Of a stretch of DNA of 64,000 nucleotides, positions 20,987 through 29,393 are shown one piece after another. Where the stretch lies: positions 1,223,501-1,287,500 of the forward strand of contig NZ_CP084752.1 in the NCBI RefSeq assembly GCF_020535545.1, in the 5' to 3' direction. Below the pieces are notes generated by a model. The model saw only the letters and a program-made list of their open reading frames with translations, was not told the origin of the DNA and did no database searches. The translations under genes were made by a program, and so were the position numbers. The stretch is from Roseateles sp. XES5 (GTDB taxonomy: Bacteria; Pseudomonadota; Alphaproteobacteria; Rhizobiales; Rhizobiaceae). The stretch's first letter is position 1, and the number at the start of each line of letters is the position of its first letter.

Positions 20987-21463
20987 ATGGGCACGAAGAG
21001 CAGCTTCCGCCTCTGCGACGTGGTGCTGGACGATACGATCGGCCGGGCCACCCCGGATGTGGAGCATGAGCGTGCCGTCGCCATCTTCGATCTCATCGAG
21101 GAAAACACGTTCGAGCCGCTCGGCCATGCCGGCGGGCCGTATCGGCTCAATCTCTCGCTTCTCGATTCCAAGCTCGTCTTCGCGATCCGCACGGAAGGCG
21201 GCGAGGATGTCGCCACCCATATCCTCTCGCTGACGCCCTTCCGGCGCATCGTGAAGGACTATTTCATGATCTGCGAGAGCTACTACCAGGCGATCCGCTC
21301 CTCGACGCCGAGCCAGATCGAGGCCATCGACATGGGCCGGCGCGGCATCCACAACGAGGGTTCGCAGACCCTGATGGATCGCCTCTCGGGCAAGATCAAA
21401 TTCGATTTCGACACCGCCCGCCGGCTCTTCACGCTCGTCTGCGTTCTCTACTGGCGCGGGTGA
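20987..21463 (+). CDS. UPF0262 family protein
   Basis: 158 residues, two bases after the hisD stop, with GGAAGGA as ribosome-binding site. The sequence ([40 protein letters not shown]) is characteristic of UPF0262, an alphaproteobacterial family of unknown function that co-occurs with hisD. No membrane segment or signal peptide. Confidence 0.9.
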   Translation: MGTKSSFRLCDVVLDDTIGRATPDVEHERAVAIFDLIEENTFEPLGHAGGPYRLNLSLLDSKLVFAIRTEGGEDVATHILSLTPFRRIVKDYFMICESYYQAIRSSTPSQIEAIDMGRRGIHNEGSQTLMDRLSGKIKFDFDTARRLFTLVCVLYWRG

Positions 21464-21467
21464 GCGG

Positions 21468-21929
21468 ATGGAGGGCGTTTTCCCGTCGCCTGAAAAGCCC
21501 AAGTCACGAACACCCGGTTCGGTCCTCTTCATGTGCCGCATGAATGCGGTTCGCTCGCCGATGGCAGAGACGCTCGCCCGCAGCCTGCTGCCCGGCACCT
21601 ATGTCGCCTCCGCCGGCATCCGCCCCGGCGAGCGCGATCCCTTCGTCGATGCCGTGCTCGGCGAGGTGGGCCTGTCGCTCGGCCGCCACGCACCCCATTC
21701 GCTTGACGAACTGGAGGACGACTATTTCGACCTCATCGTCACGCTGGCGCCGGAAGCCCACCATGCCGCGCTCGAATTGACCCGCTCCATGGCCGTCGAT
21801 GTCATGTACTGGCCGACGCCTGACCCGGCCGCGGCGACCGGCACGCGCGACCAGATCCTGCATGCCTACCGCGAGGTCCGCGAGCACCTGAAGCTGCTGA
21901 TCGAGAAGCGGCTGAAAGGCCCCGGCTGA
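21468..21929 (+). CDS. Low-molecular-weight protein tyrosine phosphatase/ArsC-like protein
   Basis: 153 residues, four bases after UPF0262. The P-loop CX5R(S) is intact in FMCRMNAVRSPMAE (C23, R29), and the C-terminal acid loop has a DP pair (WPTPDPAA). The fold is shared by tyrosine phosphatases and thioredoxin-type arsenate reductases; I cannot tell which activity applies, and no ars genes are near. Position between UPF0262 and infA is conserved in rhizobia, favouring a housekeeping role. Confidence 0.86.
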   Translation: MEGVFPSPEKPKSRTPGSVLFMCRMNAVRSPMAETLARSLLPGTYVASAGIRPGERDPFVDAVLGEVGLSLGRHAPHSLDELEDDYFDLIVTLAPEAHHAALELTRSMAVDVMYWPTPDPAAATGTRDQILHAYREVREHLKLLIEKRLKGPG

Positions 21930-22074
21930 GCCCGAAGCGGCGTGAATTCACGCAAATGCAGAAACCCGGCGCTTCGGTGTTCACAAAGCACTGGGATTTG
22001 TGTAGTTTCCGGCAACTTTTTCGAGGCGGGCATCCAGCCTCCCCGAATCCACCCTCAAGGAATACCGCTCAAAG

Positions 22075-22293
22075 ATGGCAAAAGAAGAAGTCCTCGAATT
22101 TCCCGGCGTCGTGACGGAACTGCTCCCGAACGCCACCTTCCGCGTCAAGCTCGAAAACGAACACGAGATCATCGCACACACCGCGGGCCGCATGCGCAAG
22201 AACCGCATCCGCGTTCTGGCCGGCGACAAGGTGCTGGTCGAGATGACCCCCTACGACCTTACCAAGGGTCGCATCACCTACCGTTTCAAGTAA
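22075..22293 (+). CDS. infA: Translation initiation factor IF-1
   Basis: 72-residue OB-fold protein starting [18 protein letters not shown] and ending ITYRFK, as IF-1 does. It occupies the ribosomal A site during initiation. Length and sequence are typical. The 145-base leader before it may carry its promoter. Confidence 0.97.
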   Translation: MAKEEVLEFPGVVTELLPNATFRVKLENEHEIIAHTAGRMRKNRIRVLAGDKVLVEMTPYDLTKGRITYRFK

Positions 22294-22399
22294 GACGCGT
22301 CTCAAAGCCCTGGGGCAGCGCCCTCGCCCGGCCGCAGGCCGCGGAGCGATATCAGGCGCCCCCGGCGCTTTCCCGGAGACCCCATTTCCCGGAGATCCC

Positions 22400-23020
22400 A
22401 TGGCGCAGACCGACACGCTCATCCTCGCCTCCGGCTCGCCGCGCCGCGTCGAACTGCTCGCGCAGGCGGGCATCGAACCCGCGCGCCTGATGCCGATGGA
22501 TATCGACGAGACGCCCAAGCGCTCCGAGCATCCCCGCTCGCTGGCGCGGCGCCTGTCGACCGGCAAGGCGCAGGCCGCGCTTGCCGCCATCAAGGGCGAT
22601 CCGGCCTTTGCCGGCAGTTATATCCTGGCGGCGGATACGGTCGTCTCGGTCGGCCGGCGCATCCTGCCGAAGACGGAGATGATCGACGAGGCCTCCAGCG
22701 CCCTGCACCTTCTCTCCGGCCGCAGCCACCGCGTCTTCACCGGCATCTGCCTGATCACGCCGGACAAGACCGTGCGCCAGAAGGTCATCGATACCAAGGT
22801 GCGCTTCAAGCGCCTGTCGACCACCGATATCGAGTATTACCTCGCCTCCGGCCAATGGCGCGGCAAGGCGGGCGGCTATGCCATCCAGGGCATTGCCGGC
22901 AGCTTCGTCGTCAAGCTGGTGGGCTCCTATACCAATGTCGTGGGCCTGCCGCTCTACGAAACCCTGACGCTGCTGTCCGGCGAGGGCTTCGACGTGCATG
23001 CCGGCTGGGCGGATGCCTGA
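22400..23020 (+). CDS. maf: Maf family nucleoside-triphosphate pyrophosphatase
   Basis: 206 residues. The Maf signature [11 protein letters not shown] opens the protein and the catalytic region [13 protein letters not shown] and [10 protein letters not shown] are present. These enzymes hydrolyse non-canonical or methylated NTPs (dTTP/UTP type or m7GTP type). The ATG follows CCCGGAGATCCC. yacG starts one base after its stop, so the pair is an operon. Confidence 0.92.
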   Translation: MAQTDTLILASGSPRRVELLAQAGIEPARLMPMDIDETPKRSEHPRSLARRLSTGKAQAALAAIKGDPAFAGSYILAADTVVSVGRRILPKTEMIDEASSALHLLSGRSHRVFTGICLITPDKTVRQKVIDTKVRFKRLSTTDIEYYLASGQWRGKAGGYAIQGIAGSFVVKLVGSYTNVVGLPLYETLTLLSGEGFDVHAGWADA

Positions 23021-23021
23021 C

Positions 23022-23231
23022 ATGGCGGACGAGAACGAAAAGTCCTCGGCGACCGTCGCTCCGCTGCGCAAGGCCGTGCCCTGCCCGATCTGCAAGCGCC
23101 CCTCGGCGCGCGAGCACTATCCCTTCTGCTCGAACCGTTGCCGCGACGTCGATCTCAACCGCTGGCTCTCCGGCTCCTACGCCATTCCGGTGGCGGACGA
23201 CGAGGCGAAAGTCGACGAAGACGATTTGTGA
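23022..23231 (+). CDS. yacG: DNA gyrase inhibitor YacG
   Basis: 69 residues from ATG 23022, immediately after the maf stop. Four cysteines in CPICKRP and FCSNRC form the zinc finger, followed by DVDLNRWLSGSYAIP, the family hallmark. YacG binds GyrB and blocks DNA binding by gyrase. Confidence 0.93.
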   Translation: MADENEKSSATVAPLRKAVPCPICKRPSAREHYPFCSNRCRDVDLNRWLSGSYAIPVADDEAKVDEDDL

Positions 23232-23405
23232 CGTTGCTGTCACACGGCGAAAACGCAATCTTTTCCACAGCTTGCAAAGCCAGCCATTTTTCCCGCAAAA
23301 AACCGCCGATAGGGCTGGACACATTTTTGCAAGATGCTATAACCCCGCTCGCTTCCGGGGCGAAACCAAACGCCCCGCGGATTTCCAACCGAAATCCACT
23401 AGGAT

Positions 23406-23481
23406 GCCCGGATAGCTCAGTTGGTAGAGCAGCGGATTGAAAATCCGCGTGTCGGTGGTTCGATTCCGCCTCCGGGCACCA
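23406..23481 (+). tRNA. tRNA-Phe (anticodon GAA)
   Basis: 76 bases from GCCCGGATAGCTCAG to an encoded CCA; anticodon loop TTGAAAA; acceptor arms GCCCGGA/TCCGGGC pair perfectly; T-arm GGTTCGATTCC is standard. A low-GC islet begins just downstream. Confidence 0.97.
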
Positions 23482-23733
23482 TTCTAAGCCCTTACAGCAG
23501 CGACATCTCCCATATCCTTCTCTGCGTTGCTCAAGAGAGTCGCGCGCGAAGTTTGACAAAAAACATCCCTCTTGCCATCTGCGGTCTCAATTGGCTCGCC
23601 GCACCTTGATGGCCGGCATCAGGGCCGACTCTTTGGCGCAAGGATGTCAGCGAGGCCGCGCGAAAAGGCGCTGGGAATCGATCAGCGCGCGAAGCGGCTC
23701 ATTTGTCGTGACCCTTACCCGTCACGCCGGCGG

Positions 23734-24198
23734 CTACTCTCTGAGAATCTCCACCCAGGCGGGAGCTATGCGCCGCCTGCGCCTGTCCTTATGCACCAGA
23801 CCGTTTCTGATCGTAAAAATCCGCTCTATCTCGTAGATGCCGAAAGCGTGCATGCTGCTATAGCGCTCCCCGAAACCGACGATAAAATCGCCGGTGAACC
23901 AGTTCGCAAGGACAGGAAACCTGGAAGAACCGGATAGCGCCAGGATCTCATTTTTAAACTCTTTCGGCGCAGCAACCCAATACCACTGCAGTGAAGGAAC
24001 CTTGAGATCCCACAGCAAAAGCTCGCCATCCATGACTTTCCAGGATGCACGGTATCCGCGATAACAAGAGTTGAACAACGCATCTGCGAATTCAGTAGCG
24101 TCCACTGAGTGTTTATCAAGCAGCACGTCCAAGGCAGACGTGAGGACGGGATGTACTTTTCGGTTTTCTATAAATTTGTCATTTACCTGAACCGTCAT
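23734..24198 (-). CDS. Orphan hypothetical protein in an AT-rich islet
   Basis: 154 residues from ATG 24198 (GGCGGGA just upstream); an earlier in-frame start adds 14 residues. The protein is rich in aromatic residues (LQWYWVAAPKEFKNEI, NWFTGDFIVGFGE) and ends basic (HKDRRRRR). No signal peptide or membrane segment. Base composition is lower in GC than the neighbours, as is the flanking DNA, and it lies just downstream of tRNA-Phe, all signs of acquired DNA. I recognise no family. Confidence 0.6.
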   Translation of the reverse strand: MTVQVNDKFIENRKVHPVLTSALDVLLDKHSVDATEFADALFNSCYRGYRASWKVMDGELLLWDLKVPSLQWYWVAAPKEFKNEILALSGSSRFPVLANWFTGDFIVGFGERYSSMHAFGIYEIERIFTIRNGLVHKDRRRRRIAPAWVEILRE

Positions 24199-24700
24199 TC
24201 CCGCCGCTTTCCTAAAAATAACAACAAAAACAAGTAACATACTATTATTCTGGAATCACCACATATTCCCTGAATCGAGAATTCAAAACCGTCATAGAAA
24301 TATTTTACCCCTCATAGCGCCGCAAAATTCATTTCTACCCGTCTCTTACTAAAGGAAGCAGAGCGGCATAATTGATGTGCAAAACTCGATCTCTGAAATC
24401 AGACCATAAATGTCGAGAGTTCTGCTCGCGATAGAAGAATATCGGTGACTGTAGAATACCCCAATCCACCGGAGCTTCTTTCCTTCAGCCCGCGGCCTCT
24501 TCTTGATCACGCGCCACTGTCCGCTTCGACGATCATCAACGCAGCCGATGGCAGGAGACCCTCTTATCCGCCGACATTCCCATCACCGAAACCGATGCAT
24601 GTGTCAGCGAAACTCGCGTGAACCCTTTCCGAAAACCGGCTAGACCTTGGCCACCCCGCCTTTCAGGCGGAAACGGATCGCGGTTTGCCGGAGTGTTTGC
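24199..24700. other. AT-rich intergenic region
   Basis: 502 bases without a convincing gene. The first ~280 bases are clearly AT-richer than the window (for example AAAATAACAACAAAAACAAG near 24211), likely part of the same acquired islet as the orphan gene. The end (from about 24640) carries the leader of the aminotransferase. No copy of the tRNA-Phe 3' end and no inverted terminal repeats seen. Confidence 0.5.
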
Positions 24701-25867
24701 ATGAACATCGTCGAAAGCCTGAGCCCCCGTTCGCTTCGTGCGCCGGAGAGCGGGATCGTGGAGGTCGTCAATTATGCGCGCGGGCGCGAGGGGCTGATCC
24801 CGCTGTGGGTTGGCGAAGGAGACCTGCCGACGCCGGACTTCGTTTCGCGGGCGGCCTCCGAGGCGCTTCTGCGCGGCGAGACCTTCTATACCTGGCAGCG
24901 CGGCATTCCCGAGCTTCGGGCGGCGCTGTCGCGCTACTATGCGCGGCGCTTCGGCGCGGCCCTGCCGGCCGAGCATTTCTACGTGGTCGGCTCGGGCATG
25001 CAGGCGATCAAGCTCGCCATCGAGGCGCTGGTTTCGCCTGGCGACGACATGATCTACCTGACGCCGGCCTGGCCGAATTTCGCGGCGGCGGCCGAGCTTT
25101 CCGGCGCCAATCCCATTGCCGTGCAGCTCGATTTTGCCGGCGGGCGCTGGCAGGTGGATCTCGACCGCGTGGAAGCGGCGATCACGCCGAAGACCCGCGT
25201 GATCTTCGTCAACACGCCATCGAACCCGACGGGCTGGACGGCGACGCGCGAGGATCTTGCCAATCTTCTTGCCATCGCACGCCGCCACGATCTCTGGATC
25301 ATGGCCGACGAGATCTATGCGCTCTATCACTATGCCGGCGGGCGGGCGCCCTCGTTCCTCGACGTGATGGAGGACGGCGACCGCGTGGTCTTCGTCAATT
25401 CCTTCTCCAAGAACTGGTCGATGACCGGCTGGCGCGTCGGCTGGATCGTCGCGCCGCCGGAGATGGGCCAGGTGCTGGAAAACCTCATCCAGTATTCCAC
25501 CTCGGGCGTGCCGCAGTTCCTGCAACAGGGCGCCATCGTGGCGCTCGACGAGGGCGACGCCTTCGTGCAGGCGAATATCGACAAGGCCGCGAAGAACCGC
25601 GACGTCTTCTGCGACGCGCTGATCGCGACCAACCGGGTGGAAACGCTGAAGCCGGACGGGGCGCTCTATGCCTTCCTGAAGATCGACGGCGTGACGGATT
25701 CGCGCCAGGCCGCGCTCGATATCGTCGACCGCACCAATGTCGGCCTCGCGCCGGGCACGGCCTTCGGTCCCGGCGGCGAACTCTTCATGCGCGCCTGCTT
25801 CCTGCGCGACCCCGCGCAGGTGGCCGAGGCGGCAGAGCGGCTTGCCCGCTACATCGCCGCGCGCTGA
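24701..25867 (+). CDS. PLP-dependent class I/II aminotransferase
   Basis: 388 residues from ATG 24701; a longer ORF start adds 18 residues of no family likeness. Fold type I aminotransferase with NTPSNPTGW, MADEIYALYHY and the PLP lysine in NSFSKNWSMTGWRVGW. Close to aspartate/aromatic aminotransferase-like proteins, but substrate cannot be read. Stands alone: the next gene is convergent after six bases. Confidence 0.9.
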   Translation: MNIVESLSPRSLRAPESGIVEVVNYARGREGLIPLWVGEGDLPTPDFVSRAASEALLRGETFYTWQRGIPELRAALSRYYARRFGAALPAEHFYVVGSGMQAIKLAIEALVSPGDDMIYLTPAWPNFAAAAELSGANPIAVQLDFAGGRWQVDLDRVEAAITPKTRVIFVNTPSNPTGWTATREDLANLLAIARRHDLWIMADEIYALYHYAGGRAPSFLDVMEDGDRVVFVNSFSKNWSMTGWRVGWIVAPPEMGQVLENLIQYSTSGVPQFLQQGAIVALDEGDAFVQANIDKAAKNRDVFCDALIATNRVETLKPDGALYAFLKIDGVTDSRQAALDIVDRTNVGLAPGTAFGPGGELFMRACFLRDPAQVAEAAERLARYIAAR

Positions 25868-25873
25868 AGCCGT

Positions 25874-26401
25874 TCAGAGGCGCGCCAGCACGAAATCGGC
25901 GCGCGCCTCCACCGGCGCTTTCGGCAGGATGACCGTCTCGTAGCCGAGCAGCGGATAGGTTCTTTCCAGACGCTGGTATTCGGCAAGCGCCGCCTCGAAA
26001 CCGTGGCGGCGCTCCGGATCGCCCTCATAGATTTCCGGCCAGGGCGGCGTCAGGAAGACCTGCCTGTTGTAGCGATGCGCCTCCGCGAGGGATGCAAGAA
26101 CGGGCGCGCCGCCAGCCGTTTCGAGCGCCGAGGCCGCGTCGATCAGGCCGCGGTCGAAGAAGACGAGGCCGGGATGATCCTTCATTGCCGCCCGGTCGGC
26201 GAGCGCCATCTCCACCGCGCGGCGGGCGAAGCCGGCAAGATCCAGCCAGGGCAGCGCCGTGCCGCCTGTCGCCAGCTCCTGCTGCACGATGCGCCGCCCC
26301 GGCTCCTCGACCACCCCGTGGCCGCGCCGGCGTAAGGCCTCGAGCAGCGTCGACTTTCCGCCGCCCGAGCAGCCGGAAAGAATGATGAACCTGTCGGACA
26401 T
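25874..26401 (-). CDS. P-loop ATPase (AAA_28-like)
   Basis: 175 residues from ATG 26401, preceded by AAGAGGAGG. Walker A is GCSGGGKST near the N-terminus, and a Walker-B-like LVFFDRGLID follows. The motif EEPGRRIVQQE and the size resemble small AAA_28/nucleotide-kinase-like ATPases. Function unknown. Divergent from the epimerase gene. Confidence 0.8.
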   Translation of the reverse strand: MSDRFIILSGCSGGGKSTLLEALRRRGHGVVEEPGRRIVQQELATGGTALPWLDLAGFARRAVEMALADRAAMKDHPGLVFFDRGLIDAASALETAGGAPVLASLAEAHRYNRQVFLTPPWPEIYEGDPERRHGFEAALAEYQRLERTYPLLGYETVILPKAPVEARADFVLARL

Positions 26402-26509
26402 GGGGCCTCCTCTTGAAACCGGGAAAGGGCCGCGGCGGCGAACAGAAGGTTGCATCTTGCCGGTCCGCGGGGTGATATGCCTGAAAATCAGACGATTCGG
26501 AGACTATTC

Positions 26510-27502
26510 ATGGCAGTTCTGGTGACGGGTGGTGCGGGTTACATCGGCAGCCACATGGTCTGGGCCCTTGTCGATGCGGGCGAGGACGTGGTCGTGCTCG
26601 ACCGGCTTTCCACGGGTTTCCGCTGGGCCGTGGCGCCGGAAGCGCGCTTCTACGAGGGCGACATCGCCGATGCGGCGGTCCTGTCGAAAATCTTCTCGGA
26701 GAACACGATCGACGCGATCATCCATTTCGCCGGGTCGATCGTCGTGCCGGAATCGGTTGCCGATCCCCTGTCCTACTACGACAACAATACCGTCAAGTCA
26801 CGGGCGCTGATCGCCGCCGCCGTCGCGGCGAAGGTGCCGCATTTCGTCTTCTCGTCCACTGCCGCCGTCTACGGCACGCCCGACGGCATCGAACCGGTGC
26901 TGGAGAGCGCGGCGCTGCGACCGGAATCGCCCTATGGCTCGTCCAAGCTGATGACGGAGATCATGCTGCGCGACACGGCCGCCGCCCATGACTTCACCTA
27001 TACGGCGCTGCGCTACTTCAACGTCGCGGGCGCCGATCCGCGCGGGCGCACCGGCCAGTCCACCAAGGGCGCGACGCATCTCATCAAGGTGGCGTGCGAG
27101 GCGGCGCTGGGCAAGCGCGCCGGCATGGATGTCTACGGCCTCGACTATCCCACGCCCGACGGCACCTGCGTCCGCGACTACATCCACGTCACCGACCTTG
27201 CCAATGCGCATCTGAAGGCGCTGCAGCGCATGCGCGCGGGCGGCGGCTCCATCGTCGCCAATTGCGGTTATGGCCGCGGCTTCTCGGTGCTGGAGGTGCT
27301 GGAGCAGGTCAAGGCGGTGTCCGGCATGGAATTCCCGGTGCGCTTCGCCGAGCGCCGGCCGGGCGATGCGGTGCTTATCGTCGCCAATCCTTCCGTCGCC
27401 ATGGCGGAACTGGGCTGGAAGCCGCAGCATGACGATCTCGCCTTCATCGTGCGCACCGCGCTCGACTGGGAAGATCACCTCGGGCGGCGCAACCAGCGCT
27501 GA
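26510..27502 (+). CDS. galE: UDP-glucose 4-epimerase
   Basis: 330-residue extended short-chain dehydrogenase. The NAD-binding GGAGYIGSH is at the N-terminus, catalytic YGSSK (Tyr/Lys) follows SSTAAVYG, and substrate residues ALRYFNVAGADP and CVRDYIHVTD are as in GalE. It interconverts UDP-glucose and UDP-galactose for envelope polysaccharide. Start ATG 26510 follows CGGAGACTATT; an ORF start at 26450 adds non-conserved residues. Confidence 0.9.
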   Translation: MAVLVTGGAGYIGSHMVWALVDAGEDVVVLDRLSTGFRWAVAPEARFYEGDIADAAVLSKIFSENTIDAIIHFAGSIVVPESVADPLSYYDNNTVKSRALIAAAVAAKVPHFVFSSTAAVYGTPDGIEPVLESAALRPESPYGSSKLMTEIMLRDTAAAHDFTYTALRYFNVAGADPRGRTGQSTKGATHLIKVACEAALGKRAGMDVYGLDYPTPDGTCVRDYIHVTDLANAHLKALQRMRAGGGSIVANCGYGRGFSVLEVLEQVKAVSGMEFPVRFAERRPGDAVLIVANPSVAMAELGWKPQHDDLAFIVRTALDWEDHLGRRNQR

Positions 27503-27505
27503 CCC

Positions 27506-27805
27506 TTACGGTTCGCCGAGCAGCGTCTTTTCATGCGCGATGGCGTGGGCGATGAGCCGCGCCCAGATATCCTCGTAGAACGCGCCGTCGAGGCCTTCGG
27601 CCTCGGCGTTGCGGTGCGCGTTGTCGCGCACCTGCTGCACCCGCTCCGGCACGTCGGCGGGAATGCCGAGCCCGGCCTTGATCTCGGCGGCGCGGCCGAT
27701 GAAGCTCCAGCGCTCGGCAAAGAGCGCCATCAGCGCGCGGTCGACCCGGTCGATGTTTTCCCGGATGTCCGCCATCGTCGTGCAGTCTGCCGCAGTCTTC
27801 GCCAT
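27506..27805 (-). CDS. Chorismate mutase, AroQ type
   Basis: 99 residues from ATG 27805 (ACAGGAGACCGGA upstream). All-helical AroQ mutase converting chorismate to prephenate; recognisable in DIRENIDRVDRALMALFAERW and in the basic residues of helix 2 (RAAEIKAG). Cytosolic: no signal peptide, unlike secreted AroQ forms. Convergent with galE (three bases apart). Confidence 0.9.
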   Translation of the reverse strand: MAKTAADCTTMADIRENIDRVDRALMALFAERWSFIGRAAEIKAGLGIPADVPERVQQVRDNAHRNAEAEGLDGAFYEDIWARLIAHAIAHEKTLLGEP

Positions 27806-28041
27806 TCCGGTCTCCTGTGTCGGCCATCGGATAGCAGAGGAATCTTTGGGGGGAAAGGCGCTCAGGTGTCGCAAGGCGCAAGGCCACATGCAGGCCCGGG
27901 GGTTAGGCAAAAGGAGGGTGCGGTCCTGTCTTTCGCCTGCGGGCCTGCATGCTGGCCGAGGCGGAACCTAGGCAAGCAAGCTGGCGCGAAGCTGGATGGA
28001 ATGACGTTACGTGAAGCGCCATCGCACCGTGTCTTCGACCG
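27806..28041. other. Intergenic region with a 12-bp inverted repeat
   Basis: No gene seen. CATGCAGGCCCG at 27887-27898 is perfectly inverted as CGGGCCTGCATG at 27940-27951, leaving 41 bases between. It lies upstream of chorismate mutase and downstream of the terminator of the small-protein array. It could be an RNA structure, an operator or a mobile-element remnant. Confidence 0.4.
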
Positions 28042-28083
28042 CAAAAACAAGCGAAGCTCCCGGTGTTTCCACCGAGAGCTTCG
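28042..28083 (-). terminator. Intrinsic terminator of the small-protein array
   Basis: On the minus strand CGAAGCTC-T-CGGTG, a GAAA loop, then CACCG-G-GAGCTTCG form a 14-base-pair-type stem with one mismatch, followed by a T-rich tract (TTGTTTTTG). It starts 28 bases after the last array gene. Confidence 0.85.
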
Positions 28084-28110
28084 AGCAAGCGCCGGGCGGG
28101 CGTTTGCAGG

Positions 28111-28359
28111 TTACCGGGCGTCGCGGTTGACGCCCTTGTAGTAGTCGCCATTGGCCGGGCCGACATTGGAAGCCGTTTCATTGGCGATGACGACGCGGTC
28201 GCCGGTGCTGTGCGTGCGGATCATGTCGACGGACTGAGCCTGCTCGCGGGCAACGCCCGGATAGTAGTCGCCCTTGCCGGCGGCGAAGGCAGCCGAACCG
28301 CCGAAGACGGAAGCGGCGAGAAGGGCAGCGGCGAAGGTGGTGTTGAGGGTCTTGGTCAT
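28111..28359 (-). CDS. Exported small GDYYxGV protein, copy 1 (most divergent)
   Basis: 82 residues: a signal peptide (MTKTLNTTFAAALLAASVFG..AFA) and a mature chain of about 56 residues beginning AGKGDYYPGV and ending with NGDYYKGVNRDAR. No cysteine. Its middle (VDMIRTHSTGDRVVIANETASNVGPA) has drifted from the other copies, which share TTQSI and KAAPTSA. The ribosome-binding leader AAGGACTAAGACC matches that of copy 3. Probably the distal gene of a five-gene transcript, just before the terminator. Periplasmic or extracellular; function unknown. Confidence 0.8.
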   Translation of the reverse strand: MTKTLNTTFAAALLAASVFGGSAAFAAGKGDYYPGVAREQAQSVDMIRTHSTGDRVVIANETASNVGPANGDYYKGVNRDAR

Positions 28360-28434
28360 GGTCTTAGTCCTTGAATTTCAATGTGTCTTGGGAATTTCAA
28401 TGTGTCTTGGGAGGTGTGCGCAGAGGTCCGCCGG

Positions 28435-28680
28435 TTAGCGGGCCTTGCTGACGCCCTGGTAGTAGTCGCCATTGGCGGGGCCGACTTCGGCGCTCGTCGG
28501 AGCGGCCTTCACGGCGCCGTTGCCGATGCTCTGCGTCGTCGTGCGGTCGACGACCTGGGCCTGTTCGCGGGAAACGCCCTGGTAGTAATCGCCGTTGTCG
28601 GCGGCGAGGGCAGCCGAACCGCCGAAGACGGAAGCGGCAAGAAGAGCAGCGGCGAAGGTGGTGTTGAGAGTCTTGGTCAT
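28435..28680 (-). CDS. Exported small GDYYxGV protein, copy 2
   Basis: 81 residues. Signal peptide nearly identical to copy 1; mature part starts ADNGDYYQGVSREQAQ and ends GPANGDYYQGVSKAR. The centre DRTTTQSIGNGAVKAAPTSA is shared with copy 3, so the gene looks intermediate: its N-terminus like copy 1, its centre like copy 3. That pattern suggests recombination among copies. Leader sequence AGGAAAAAGACC differs slightly from the others. Confidence 0.82.
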   Translation of the reverse strand: MTKTLNTTFAAALLAASVFGGSAALAADNGDYYQGVSREQAQVVDRTTTQSIGNGAVKAAPTSAEVGPANGDYYQGVSKAR

Positions 28681-28736
28681 GGTCTTTTTCCTCGAATTCG
28701 GGTCAGTCTTGGGAGGGTTTCGAGCGGAAGCCGCAC

Positions 28737-28988
28737 TTACTGGTGCTTGCTGACGCCCTGGTAGTAGTCGCCGTTGGCGGGGCCGACATCGGCGCTCGTC
28801 GGAGCGGCCTTCACGGCGCCGTTGCCGATGCTCTGCGTCGTCGTGCGGTCGATCTTCTGGCTGTGGCTGGAGACCGGCTGCGGCCAGGCGCCCTGATAGT
28901 AGTCACCGCCGGCAAAGGCAGCGGAGGCGCCGAAGGCGGAAGCGGCAACGAAGGCAGCGGCGAAGGTGGTCTTGAGGGTCTTGCTCAT
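28737..28988 (-). CDS. Exported small GDYYxGV protein, copy 3
   Basis: 83 residues; signal peptide of the copy 4/5 type (TTFAAAFVAASAFGASAAFA), mature chain GGDYYQGAWPQPVSSHSQ then IDRTTTQSIGNGAVKAAPTSADVGPANGDYYQGVSKHQ (given in parts). The insert with tryptophan and prolines after the first motif is unique. First-motif Gly-Val is Gly-Ala here. Leader AAGGACTAAGACC precedes the ATG. Confidence 0.82.
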   Translation of the reverse strand: MSKTLKTTFAAAFVAASAFGASAAFAGGDYYQGAWPQPVSSHSQKIDRTTTQSIGNGAVKAAPTSADVGPANGDYYQGVSKHQ

Positions 28989-29081
28989 GGTCTTAGTCCT
29001 TGAATTTCTGCAGCCTTGGGAGTTTCTGCAGTCTTGGGAATTTCGGGCAGTCCTGGGAGGATTTCGGTCGAAAGCAGCGCG

Positions 29082-29339
29082 TTACTGCTGCTTTGCGACG
29101 CCCTGGTAGTAGTCGCCATTGGCCGGGCCGACGTCAGCGCTGGTCGGAGCAGCCTTCACGACGACATTGCCGTTGTGGATGCTCTGCGTGGTGAAGCGGT
29201 CGATCTTGTGCTGCTGGACCTGAGCCGAGTCGGGCGAAACGCCCTGGTAGTAGTCGCCACCAGCGAAGGCAGCGGAGGCACCGAAGGCAGAAGCGGCAAC
29301 GAAGGCGGCGGCAAAGGTGGTCTTGAGGGTCTTGGTCAT
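29082..29339 (-). CDS. Exported small GDYYxGV protein, copy 4
   Basis: 85 residues; predicted cleavage after AFA gives a 59-residue mature chain starting GGDYYQGVSPDSAQ and ending NGDYYQGVAKQQ. Identical to copy 5 except valine for methionine in the central NVV-V/M-KAA. At DNA level I count nine differences in 258 bases, eight silent, so selection on the protein is indicated. Leader AAGGACTACGACC. Confidence 0.85.
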   Translation of the reverse strand: MTKTLKTTFAAAFVAASAFGASAAFAGGDYYQGVSPDSAQVQQHKIDRFTTQSIHNGNVVVKAAPTSADVGPANGDYYQGVAKQQ

Positions 29340-29393
29340 GGTCGTAGTCCTTGAATTTGGATCAATGGGGAGGATCTGGGTGGAAAGCAGCGG

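Noticed and set aside
23406..24700. Integrative element inserted in tRNA-Phe
   Set aside because: No integrase, no second copy of the tRNA 3' end and too short; kept only as a possible acquired islet.
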